From Fibrobacteria bacterium AD312 (GTDB lineage: Bacteria; Fibrobacterota; Fibrobacteria; Fibrobacterales; Fibrobacteraceae), in assembly GCA_001462345.1 (NCBI GenBank), contig LIUM01000005.1, forward strand, positions 62,001 to 126,000: DNA of 64,000 nt, given 5' to 3'. Both the position numbers and the translations under genes were made by a program. Position 1 is the stretch's first letter. Every line of letters starts with the position of its first letter. Below are positions 35,591-43,321 of the stretch, in pieces. The notes under the pieces are model-generated. The model had not been told where the DNA came from, made no database searches, and was given only the letters and a program-made list of their open reading frames with translations.

Positions 35591-35660
35591 TTGAAATCGA
35601 TTTTTCATTTTACATTGGCTTTTTTATTGAAGCCGACTTTTCATTTTACATTGGCTTTTT
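35581..35660 (+). repeat. 36-base tandem duplication of terminator tail
   Basis: Units at 35581-35616 and 35617-35652, differing at four positions, then eight to ten bases of a third copy. Each begins GGCTTTTTTA, so the terminator's 3' arm end and T-run are copied. Confidence 0.8.
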
Positions 35661-35732
35661 TATACACGCTATCGAACAGCCAAAATAAGGACATGTTTTT
35701 CCCACAAAAATTTTTAATCCTAATAAAAAGAG

Positions 35733-37037
35733 CTAAATGATTTCTGCGATTAAAGCAAAAGTTTCCGCTGCTTTTACTTTTACATCGTAAAAAGAACCTA
35801 TAGGAAAATTGCCTTTCAAAGCCACTGGTCGATAAGCAAAATTTCTACCGATAGAAGTCCCTTTTCGAAAGCCTTCTTTTTCAATCAGCACTTCGCCTTT
35901 CCAATCCATCCATTCCTGATTATTTTCTAATGCGATTTTTTGGAAAACAGCAGATAAGGCGGCAGAGCGTTCAAATTGGATTGCCTTAGGCACTTTCGGA
36001 GACATTTCAAAAGCAGGCGTTCCTGGACGAGCTACAAAACGCGTAATATTACAAAGAGAAGGCCTTGTTTCTTCAATTAATTTTACCGTAGAATTAAAAT
36101 CATCATCCGTTTCGCCAGGAAACCCGACAATAATGTCGGTACTCAAAGTAAGTTTTGAAAATTTGTTCTTAAAAGATTCCACTAGGTTTAAGTAATCCAT
36201 TACATTATTTTGCCTGCGCATGGCTTTTAGAATGGAGTCACTTCCACTCTGAATGGGCAAATGGATAAACTTGTAAATACGATCGTCTTCATAAACTTCA
36301 AGAAGTTCATCAAAATATTTTTTTAGATGACGAGGATTTCCCATCCCGAGACGTAAATAATAATGACCAGGTACTTGCTCTAGTATCTGACGCACTAACG
36401 CTGCTAAGTTTGTCTCAAAATCAAAACCATAACAACTCGTATCTTGCCCAGTAAGTAAAATTTCTTTTGCCCCATCTGAAACAAGAAAACGAACTTCTTC
36501 AATAATCTGTTCTACAGGAATACTGCGGTGAATTCCCTTCACTAAATGAGTCGAACAAAAAGCACAAGCATTTAAGCAGCCCTGACTGATATTCACAATC
36601 CCCACAGATTGATTTTCTCGTTTAGAAAGATCAGGACTTTTTTGGAATAAAAATTTAGAGTTAGAGACCATTTGAATCTTTTGCTTTTCTGAAAAGACCA
36701 AAGAAATCACTTCAGGAAATTCTTGTATATGTTTTAAGCTAGAGCAAGAAACATTGGAATAAAAACGATCCAGTTCCTTAATCAAATCTTCTAAAACACA
36801 ACCCACTACAAGAATAGGGGTATTAGGAAACTCTTCCGATGCCTTTTGAATCAATTTAATAGCCGACTGATTTCCTTTAACGGTACAAACATTAAGCAAA
36901 AATCCAGACGGTACATTAGAAGGAAAATCAAAAATAACTTCATAACCCGCCTGGTGAATCCACTGAGCTATCCGCTCTCCTTCACCAAAATTAGCGGCAC
37001 AACCTTGACTTAATACACAAATCGTCTTCTGATCCAT
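35733..37037 (-). CDS. methylthiotransferase of CDKAL1/e-MtaB type
   Basis: 434 residues from the ATG at 37037, one base past the SpoIID-like stop. MiaB/RimO superfamily: N-terminal cluster Cys in LSQGCAANFGEGE, NVCTVKGNQS and VVGCV; radical-SAM CxxxCxxC in SQGCLNACAFCSTHLVKG; a C-terminal TRAM-like part. The phrases CTVKG and GQDTSCYGFD are closer to archaeal and eukaryotic e-MtaB/CDKAL1 than to bacterial MtaB, MiaB or RimO. The predicted reaction is 2-methylthio addition to t6A37 of tRNA for ANN codons. Function call is by motif resemblance only. Confidence 0.85.
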   Translation of the reverse strand: MDQKTICVLSQGCAANFGEGERIAQWIHQAGYEVIFDFPSNVPSGFLLNVCTVKGNQSAIKLIQKASEEFPNTPILVVGCVLEDLIKELDRFYSNVSCSSLKHIQEFPEVISLVFSEKQKIQMVSNSKFLFQKSPDLSKRENQSVGIVNISQGCLNACAFCSTHLVKGIHRSIPVEQIIEEVRFLVSDGAKEILLTGQDTSCYGFDFETNLAALVRQILEQVPGHYYLRLGMGNPRHLKKYFDELLEVYEDDRIYKFIHLPIQSGSDSILKAMRRQNNVMDYLNLVESFKNKFSKLTLSTDIIVGFPGETDDDFNSTVKLIEETRPSLCNITRFVARPGTPAFEMSPKVPKAIQFERSAALSAVFQKIALENNQEWMDWKGEVLIEKEGFRKGTSIGRNFAYRPVALKGNFPIGSFYDVKVKAAETFALIAEII

Positions 37038-37038
37038 A

Positions 37039-38247
37039 TCAACGTATAAACCGTTCAATGACAATGCCATCGTAATAGTGTTTTAATATTTCAACATAAG
37101 ACTGCCCTGCTTGTGCGCGAGCTCTCGCTCCCATTTGACACAGTCCAATACCATGCCCAAAGCCTTGGCCATTAAGAACCCAAGAAGAACCCTGCTTTTT
37201 TATTGTGAAACGAGAAGACGGTAAAATAGACGAGCCCTGCTTAAATAAGAAACGCACCCGATCTCCCTTTACGGTAAATGAGCCCACATCGGTAGAGACG
37301 GTTAAAGTTCCAATTCGCCCTCCCCTAAGTTCAGAATCGATTGTAATCGAACGAATAGAAGAAAAGGGTTTATAGTCTTTTGCCTGAGCGGTCACCTTAT
37401 TATTTTGAAATAAGATAACTAACTCTTTCTCTGTAAAAGACCTTTGCCAATGATGGTAACTCGATTCTTCACACCACGCTTTTCCATTCGATTGCAAATC
37501 TGGCTTTGGCTTTAAATACGATTTATCTGGTTGCCCCCAAGCATCCATCCCTTCTGTATGCCCGCTACAAGTCGAGTGATAATAGGCCTGAATAAAATCG
37601 CCTTTATAAGTCATCACTTCGCCTTTTGTCGATTCAATGGCGGCTTCAGTTAATGAAGTTGATTTTTCAAGCCCTTTATACACTTGGTCTCGAGTATCGG
37701 CAAAGACATCAAATTGAAATGCTTCACGACTATTAAAGTGGCTGTATGCATAAGTTCTTGCAGCAACTGCTTGCGCTTTAAGAGCTTCAAAACGAGCCGA
37801 ATCTAAAGTTCCAATCTCGTAAGGCACTACGCCATAAAGATATTTTTCAACATCCACTACATTGATTACAGTAAGCTTATTATTTTGGACAAGAAAAACA
37901 AAATGCCCATAATATTTAATCTTTCCCAAGTCTTTTTTATTTAATGCCACACTTAGGCGCCCATTTTCTTCTGGAAACACTTCAAAGATAGGCTCATAGG
38001 CCGTTTCTTTATTATTTGAAAAAGAGACAAGACCTCGGCGAGTTTCGACAGTAATGGTATCAGATCCATTAAATAAATAAACCTTTGATACCCCAACAAA
38101 AAGCCCCACGCGAATAGGGCGATTTAATTCTTCTGGAATATGACGATACTCTAAACCATTATTTTCAATAGGAGGAGTAATCGCCACAAAAGAGTCTGCG
38201 AAAACAAAACTAATCAGGCATAGAAAACATCCAGCCAATAGACGCAT
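37039..38247 (-). CDS. SpoIID/LytB-domain exported protein
   Basis: 402 residues from the ATG at 38247 (AAGG upstream), with signal peptide MRLLAGCFLCLISFVFA. The SpoIID domain has VEKYLYGVVPYEIG with the conserved Glu, ALKAQAVAARTYAYSH, YHSTCSGHTEG and GHGIGLCQMGA. In Bacillus SpoIID is a peptidoglycan lytic transglycosylase; in non-sporulating bacteria relatives act in wall turnover. Nothing else here suggests sporulation. Sits between def and the methylthiotransferase gene, nearly touching both. Confidence 0.88.
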   Translation of the reverse strand: MRLLAGCFLCLISFVFADSFVAITPPIENNGLEYRHIPEELNRPIRVGLFVGVSKVYLFNGSDTITVETRRGLVSFSNNKETAYEPIFEVFPEENGRLSVALNKKDLGKIKYYGHFVFLVQNNKLTVINVVDVEKYLYGVVPYEIGTLDSARFEALKAQAVAARTYAYSHFNSREAFQFDVFADTRDQVYKGLEKSTSLTEAAIESTKGEVMTYKGDFIQAYYHSTCSGHTEGMDAWGQPDKSYLKPKPDLQSNGKAWCEESSYHHWQRSFTEKELVILFQNNKVTAQAKDYKPFSSIRSITIDSELRGGRIGTLTVSTDVGSFTVKGDRVRFLFKQGSSILPSSRFTIKKQGSSWVLNGQGFGHGIGLCQMGARARAQAGQSYVEILKHYYDGIVIERFIR

Positions 38248-38248
38248 A

Positions 38249-38770
38249 TTAACCTTGCGTCTTTGCCATTTTTCTAAGCTTTGATTGGTACAGCATACGA
38301 TCTGATTGTGATATTTTATCCACAAAAAGAACCCCATTTAAATGGTCTATTTCATGTTGAATACAACGAGCTAAAAGGCCTTCGCAGTTTCTCAATTCTT
38401 TTTGTTCACCGTGCTCATCCATATAGCGCACAGATACTTTACCTGGTCTAGTGACATTACAGAAAATATCAGGAACAGATAAACAACCTTCTTCAAATTC
38501 TACTGGTTCTGAATCTTCTTCTTCTTTCCATTCTGGATTAAACATGATATAAGGACAGCGCTCATCATCATCTGGATGAGTAACATCAATCACAACGAGT
38601 TGAATATCTAGCCCAACTTGAGGAGCCGCTAAACCAACGCCAGGAGCATCGTACATGGTCTCAAGCATTTGTTTCGCAATTTCTACTAACTCAGGCGTCA
38701 ATTTTTCTACTGGCTTACATTTTTTACGAAGAACATCATCTCCGTATATTTTTATATCAAATAAATCCAT
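38249..38770 (-). CDS. def: peptide deformylase
   Basis: 173 residues. The three deformylase motifs are present: GVGLAAPQVG, EGCLSVP (metal Cys) and QHEIDHLNG (two metal His and catalytic Glu). Removes the N-formyl group from new proteins. It ends one base before the SpoIID-like start and follows yajC by 12 bases. Confidence 0.97.
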   Translation of the reverse strand: MDLFDIKIYGDDVLRKKCKPVEKLTPELVEIAKQMLETMYDAPGVGLAAPQVGLDIQLVVIDVTHPDDDERCPYIMFNPEWKEEEDSEPVEFEEGCLSVPDIFCNVTRPGKVSVRYMDEHGEQKELRNCEGLLARCIQHEIDHLNGVLFVDKISQSDRMLYQSKLRKMAKTQG

Positions 38771-38782
38771 GAATTATAAAAC

Positions 38783-39130
38783 CTAGCTTTCTGATTTTGA
38801 TTCAAGAACTCGAAGAATAGCAGCTTTTTCAAAATCAATTTTTGTGGCATCACCAGTTTTGATAGTCACTACACCTTCTTCAATGTTACTTACAAGACCA
38901 ATAATCCCTGCAGTCGTTAATACCTTATCGCCTTTTTTCAACGCCTTGCGCATGGCATCCATTTTCTTCATTTCTTTTTGCTTTGGCATAATGAAAAACA
39001 AGTACATGACCACAAACATAAGAATAAAAGGAAGGAATGACATAATCCCACTTGGACCTTGAGGAGCAGCTTCCTGAGCAAACAAAGGAGTGGTAGCAGC
39101 TAAAGCTAGAATAGTTAAATAAAACTTCAT
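38783..39130 (-). CDS. yajC: Sec translocase accessory subunit YajC
   Basis: 115 residues. One membrane helix (about 28-48, IMSFLPFILMFVVMYLFFIMPKQKEMKK) followed by the conserved KKGDKVLTTAGIIGLV domain. An Ala-rich N-terminal stretch ending LFA looks like a signal peptide ahead of the helix, longer than in E. coli YajC. Part of the SecDF-YajC complex. First gene of the yajC-def-SpoIID-methylthiotransferase run. Confidence 0.93.
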   Translation of the reverse strand: MKFYLTILALAATTPLFAQEAAPQGPSGIMSFLPFILMFVVMYLFFIMPKQKEMKKMDAMRKALKKGDKVLTTAGIIGLVSNIEEGVVTIKTGDATKIDFEKAAILRVLESKSES

Positions 39131-39274
39131 AATGTACCTTGGTTAAGTTTTTAACACCCCAAAAATAGAAAACTATCAATAGAAATAGAACAGCTACCAA
39201 TCAAAAGGATCTAATAAAATGCTTATTTAACGTATTCGTTTATGGATTTCGCTTAAATCAAGCCAATGATGTGT

Positions 39275-40183
39275 TTAAGGCGTGTCAATCAATTTCTTAT
39301 CTAGAAGAGGATAAATCCGATTCAGTTCTAATAAATCTAGGATAGAATCAATATCTCCATAAATAAAATCAGAATCAAGCTCTGTAACGTGAGTCAAGAT
39401 TTTCTTATTTAATAAATCATCTAATGATTTATTAGACAATCGTAAGCCATGAGCATATTTAGAGCCCATCTTAAAAAAAGTGGCACTTTCTATTGCCGTT
39501 TGTTCTTTAAATAAGAAACCATTTTCTTTGGTTGTTTGAACAAAAGCATTTAATATCAATTGATCCGTGATTGATAGAATGGTCGCTGGGATTTGTTTCC
39601 TTGTTGCCCTGAAAAAAAGGGCACCATAAAGCATTTGAATCACATGATAATTTGGATGATGAATCTGCCCATCAAAAATTTTAAATAGGCCTAACGATTC
39701 TAAGATTTGCAATAGATATAAGGCTTCTTTTGATTTTAATCCTGTCAAAAAATACAGATTTTTCATCATTTCTTTCACATCAAAATTTTTATTCTGAAAG
39801 CCTTGTGAAAGAATAAAAAGAAGGCTAGGTAACGCTCGAATCCTATTATGCTGCGCGTGTTTTTTTTCTGCTTCTCTAAAACGACGAGATAAAAAATAAA
39901 CAATAGAGACAAACCAATTGGGTGATTTGGCAAGAGATTGTTTTAATTCACTTTGCTCTAGAACAATTAATTCGGAATCCACTGATGCTTTTACCGCATG
40001 AGTATGCGGCCTATTCTCTAAGAGAGACCCCTCACCAATAAGAGAGCCAGGCTCAAAAACCCATTGCACTTGAGTCATTCCATGCTCTCGACGTTCTGCA
40101 GTAAGAAAGCCTTTTTTCACTATATATAAGTGATCGTCAAAAGAGCCTTCCATAAAAAGATAATCACCGGCTTTTAATTGCAT
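39275..40183 (-). CDS. cyclic-nucleotide-domain protein with altered pocket (second copy)
   Basis: 302 residues. An N-terminal Crp-like beta-roll (about 1-95) has KAGDYLFMEGSFDDHLYIVKKG and GSLIGEGSLLENRPHTHAV. The Arg that normally binds the cyclic phosphate is His (PHTH instead of PRTA), so cAMP binding is doubtful. A long helix and a winged-helix-like part follow (KSKEALYLLQILESLGLF), then about 100 residues unknown to me. Paralogue of the gene just upstream, with a 10-base overlap. Confidence 0.75.
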   Translation of the reverse strand: MQLKAGDYLFMEGSFDDHLYIVKKGFLTAERREHGMTQVQWVFEPGSLIGEGSLLENRPHTHAVKASVDSELIVLEQSELKQSLAKSPNWFVSIVYFLSRRFREAEKKHAQHNRIRALPSLLFILSQGFQNKNFDVKEMMKNLYFLTGLKSKEALYLLQILESLGLFKIFDGQIHHPNYHVIQMLYGALFFRATRKQIPATILSITDQLILNAFVQTTKENGFLFKEQTAIESATFFKMGSKYAHGLRLSNKSLDDLLNKKILTHVTELDSDFIYGDIDSILDLLELNRIYPLLDKKLIDTP

Positions 40184-41070
40184 AAAATAATCTTCTTAAT
40201 ATTTTTTTCGTTTTCAAGAGCAAGTAAAACTTCTCGGATTTTTTCCTGATGGATCAAGAATTTGTCTTCAGAAACTTTAACAAATATACGATGTTCCTGA
40301 AAACGAATCCACTCTGAAGCTGAAAATAGTGGGTTTTGACTTTGAAGAATATTAAGCCATGCCCCGCTTTCAAGTTCGGAGCTGTTATATTTTGAAAGAA
40401 ATAAAAGACATTCTTTTTCTAGTGGGCTCAAATGAAAAGGATAATAAGGCGATTGGGATTGCTTAGAAGAAAAACAATCTGTCAAAATGGAGAGTAACAT
40501 GGGTTCATCAATGAAAATAGTCTCTTCATTATCCCCTTTTAAGCAAATCATATTGTTACTATGAAGATACTTGAGGTTGGCATAAGCGGATTTAATAGAA
40601 CTTCTAGTTTGAAAACAATATTCTTGAATCGTTTCAAATAAAGGAAGTTCTTTTGCATTCTTATAATAAAGAAAAAGAGTCATACTTTGAAGAAGATTTG
40701 GCGAACGCGTTTGCTTTCTTGATTTTTTTAATTCACGAGTCCGAAGAGAAAGCGATTTCATTAAAGCCACGAGCCAAACAGGAGCCTTTATTAATTGAGA
40801 CTCCATACATTCTTCATCAATAATGGTAATCTTTGAATCAATAGCGGCTTCGATATGATAATGGATTTCTTCTTTTTCAAGAAGAGCAGCCACCCCTATC
40901 AAATCACCAGGATTCATTTCAAAAACAAAACTTTTTTCACCATTCTTCCATTCATAAGCAATTAATTTTCCTTCCTCTACGATAATTAATTGTTTAGGAG
41001 ACTCGTCTGGTTTAAACACAATAAAACCCGCCTTGACGCACATCTGTACGGGCGGGATTACTTTATACAT
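40174..41070 (-). CDS. cyclic-nucleotide-domain protein with altered pocket (first copy)
   Basis: 298 residues, same layout as its neighbour: beta-roll (KQLIIVEEGKLIAYEW, GDLIGVAALLEKEEIHYHIEA), dimer helix, winged-helix-like segment (TRSSIKSAYANLKYLHSNNMICL) and an extra C-terminal domain. Both the Glu and the Arg of the phosphate-binding cassette are gone (GV for GE, HYH for RTA). Starts 16 bases after rplS, so it may be read from the ribosomal operon. Probably a ligand-free or differently liganded regulator. Confidence 0.75.
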   Translation of the reverse strand: MYKVIPPVQMCVKAGFIVFKPDESPKQLIIVEEGKLIAYEWKNGEKSFVFEMNPGDLIGVAALLEKEEIHYHIEAAIDSKITIIDEECMESQLIKAPVWLVALMKSLSLRTRELKKSRKQTRSPNLLQSMTLFLYYKNAKELPLFETIQEYCFQTRSSIKSAYANLKYLHSNNMICLKGDNEETIFIDEPMLLSILTDCFSSKQSQSPYYPFHLSPLEKECLLFLSKYNSSELESGAWLNILQSQNPLFSASEWIRFQEHRIFVKVSEDKFLIHQEKIREVLLALENEKNIKKIILCN

Positions 41071-41086
41071 AAAACGGTTCGCTTAA

Positions 41087-41434
41087 TTAAACCTGGCGTT
41101 CAGAAATACGAGCAGCCTTACCACGAAGGTCGCGCATATAGTAAATGCGAGATTGACGAACTTTACCTGGACGATCTACAACGATAGAATCAATACGAGG
41201 GCTATGCACAGGGAAGATACGTTCCACAAAAACGTTCCCAGACATTTTACGTACAGTTAAAGTAGTAGCGATGCCAGTGTTTTTCTTTTGAATCACAACA
41301 CCTTTGAAAGGCTGAATGCGTTCTTTAGAACCTTCAATCACTTTTACGTTTACAGTGACAGTATCACCAGCGCGGAAATCTGCTAGTTCAGATTTTGTAT
41401 TTTCTTGATGAATAACTTCGATATTCAGGGACAT
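41087..41434 (-). CDS. rplS: 50S ribosomal protein L19
   Basis: 115 residues from the ATG at 41434 with GAGGT seven bases upstream; the standard length. FRAGDTVTVNVKVIEGSKERIQPFKGVVI and the C-terminal KVRQSRIYYMRDLRGKAARI are the L19 signature. Last gene of the ffh-rpsP-rimM-trmD-rplS order that is conserved in many bacteria. The start lies 14 bases past the trmD stop. Confidence 0.97.
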   Translation of the reverse strand: MSLNIEVIHQENTKSELADFRAGDTVTVNVKVIEGSKERIQPFKGVVIQKKNTGIATTLTVRKMSGNVFVERIFPVHSPRIDSIVVDRPGKVRQSRIYYMRDLRGKAARISERQV

Positions 41435-41447
41435 AGTGTGACCTCGT

Positions 41448-42152
41448 TTATTTGATGCCAAATTTAGTATCTATTTTGAGTTTTGCGTAGATGTCGGGGC
41501 GTCTTTCTTGCGTTCTTTTTAAAGATTCTGCCTTTTGCCACTCCAAAATCTTCTTATGATGCCCAGAAAGAAGAATTTCGGGCACTTTCTTGCCCTCAAA
41601 TTCTTCTGGACGTGTGTAAACTGGCCAGCCAAGTGGACCTTGAGCAAAGGAATCCGTATCTCCAGATTCACGATTTCCTAAAGAACCATCTAAAAGCCGA
41701 ACAATAGCATCTGTGACCACCATTGCTGGTAGTTCGCCCCCGCTAACCACAAAATCGCCTATAGATATCTCCAAATCGATTTGTGATTCACGAACGCGTT
41801 CATCAATGCCTTTGTAATGGCCACAGACAAAAACAATATGATTCTCTTTTGATAAAGAAAGAGCTAATTCATGAGTGAAAGGAACACCGTCTGCCGTTAA
41901 ATAAACGACTTTACCACCATTTTCCTTTACTCCAGTACTTCGAATGGCCTTTGTTAAAGGCTCTGGCCGAAGAACCATTCCAGGCTCACCACCATAAGGA
42001 GCGTCATCCACTTGACCGTACTCATTAATTGCAAAATCACGTAGATAAACGGTTTCAAAAGAAAAAATTTCTTTTTGGCGTGCCCGTCCCATAATGGAAC
42101 AATCCATGGGAGCAAACATTTCTGGAAAAAGTGTAATGCACTGAATTTTCAC
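41448..42152 (-). CDS. trmD: tRNA (guanine-N1)-methyltransferase TrmD (GTG start)
   Basis: 234 residues. I place the start at GTG 42152: GGAG is seven bases upstream, it overlaps the rimM stop as GTGA, and it puts the family N-terminus (KIQCITLFPEMF) at residue 2. Motifs: YGGEPGMVLRPEPL, GHYKGIDERV and the SPOUT knot region SIGDFVVSGGELPAMVV. Methylates G37 of tRNAs and prevents frameshifting. Confidence 0.96.
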   Translation of the reverse strand: MKIQCITLFPEMFAPMDCSIMGRARQKEIFSFETVYLRDFAINEYGQVDDAPYGGEPGMVLRPEPLTKAIRSTGVKENGGKVVYLTADGVPFTHELALSLSKENHIVFVCGHYKGIDERVRESQIDLEISIGDFVVSGGELPAMVVTDAIVRLLDGSLGNRESGDTDSFAQGPLGWPVYTRPEEFEGKKVPEILLSGHHKKILEWQKAESLKRTQERRPDIYAKLKIDTKFGIK

Positions 42153-42703
42153 TGGGAATCTCCTGCAGTACATAAACTTTTCAAAAATAGTTCGTCACAG
42201 AATATTGTTTTAGACTCCTCATTCATCTTGACAACACACGCATCGATCCATGGGACGAGGATCTCTTGAGATGAAAACTGCTTGTCAAAAGGAGAATTAA
42301 ACCGAATGCAAAAAGCATTAACAGAAGGTAACTCTATCATTTCCAAAACTTTCCCAACAATGGTACCATCTTCGAGAGCGACTTGGAAATCGGCGGCATC
42401 CGAAAAATAGATATGCCCTGGTGGAGCAGGAATTCTTTCGGAATTTAAGATAAGCGCTTCTTGATTAGTGAATACTTTTAAAGACTCCGGAGAATCAAAC
42501 CCCTTAAACTTAAAAAGCCAGACACCATTTTGGATTTTAGAATCTTCTATTTCCAAAGAAAGAAGCTTTTGCTTTTGATACACGAAAAGGCTAGTCAATC
42601 GAGTATAACGATTGAGATCATGTGTTTCAGGCATACATTTTATATAGCCTTGAACTCCATGAGGCCGCATAAATCGACCTATAACGATTAAATCCTTTTC
42701 CAT
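42149..42703 (-). CDS. rimM: 16S rRNA processing protein RimM
   Basis: 184 residues from the ATG at 42703. N-terminal VIGRFMRPHGVQGYIKC and KGFDSPESLKVFTNQEAL, C-terminal PRC-barrel-like part with VLEMIELPSVNAFCIR and ILVPWIDACV. Binds the 30S head with S19 during assembly. A 28-base perfect palindrome separates it from rpsP. Overlaps trmD by four bases. Confidence 0.93.
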   Translation of the reverse strand: MEKDLIVIGRFMRPHGVQGYIKCMPETHDLNRYTRLTSLFVYQKQKLLSLEIEDSKIQNGVWLFKFKGFDSPESLKVFTNQEALILNSERIPAPPGHIYFSDAADFQVALEDGTIVGKVLEMIELPSVNAFCIRFNSPFDKQFSSQEILVPWIDACVVKMNEESKTIFCDELFLKSLCTAGDSQ

Positions 42704-42713
42704 TTTAAATACA

Positions 42714-42741
42714 AAAGCCTTGTGTATATACACAAGGCTTT
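42714..42741. promoter_or_regulatory. 28-base perfect palindrome between rpsP and rimM
   Basis: Arms 42714-42727 and 42728-42741 are exact reverse complements, centred on TATATA. On the transcript it would form a strong hairpin just before rimM, followed by TTGTATTT. Likely an attenuator, partial terminator or RNase site lowering rimM-trmD output relative to S16. Confidence 0.75.
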
Positions 42742-42753
42742 CAATCCTATTAA

Positions 42754-43149
42754 TTAGGCTTCAGCAGCTGGAGCTTCTTTAGCAGCCTTTTCAGCTGCTA
42801 ATTTTGCTTTTGCTTTAGGACCTAAAGGAGCCTTTTTTGCCTTCGCAGGACGTGGAGTAGCGGTCTTATTTTCAATAGAACGCTTTGCTTTTTGTTCATG
42901 GAATAAATCCAAAATCCCTTGCTTACGAAGAAGAGAAGCAACGGTATCAGATGGTTGAGCACCAACACTTAACCATTTTAATACTTTTTCTTGATCAAAT
43001 TTTAATTCTGGTGTAGCAAGGTTTGGATTATAGAAACCCAACTGTTCAATAAATTGACCGTCGCGAGCTTTGCGATTATCAACTACAACTACACGATATA
43101 CAGCGTGATGACGCTTACCAAAACGAGAAAGGCGAATTACGGTTGCCAT
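42754..43149 (-). CDS. rpsP: 30S ribosomal protein S16 with Lys/Ala-rich tail
   Basis: 131 residues from the ATG at 43149 (AGAGGT seven bases upstream). MATVIRLSRFGKRHHAVYRVVVVDNRKARDG and FIEQLGFYNP are the S16 core. The last 45 residues are an Ala/Lys/Pro-rich tail (PRPAKAKKAPLGPKAKAKL) beyond the usual 80-90 residues. Member of the ffh-rpsP operon. Confidence 0.96.
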   Translation of the reverse strand: MATVIRLSRFGKRHHAVYRVVVVDNRKARDGQFIEQLGFYNPNLATPELKFDQEKVLKWLSVGAQPSDTVASLLRKQGILDLFHEQKAKRSIENKTATPRPAKAKKAPLGPKAKAKLAAEKAAKEAPAAEA

Positions 43150-43261
43150 TTTATACCTCTGATTAAATTTTGACCCAAATATAATCAATGAGATGTTGTA
43201 TGTAAAGGACGGAAGCAAAAATAAATCCGTCTTTTACATATAAAGTAATGCTTAGAAACAC

Positions 43262-43297
43262 AAAAAAAGCCTAATTTCATAAAAAAAAGGCCTTTTT
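43262..43297 (-). terminator. hairpin with T-run after ffh
   Basis: On the minus strand, AAAAAGGCCT pairs with AGGCTTTTTTT (one bulged G) across a long AT loop. It ends about 25 bases after the ffh stop and may reduce read-through into rpsP. Confidence 0.5.
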
Positions 43298-43321
43298 GCG
43301 ACTAAAATCAAAAAAATAGAA

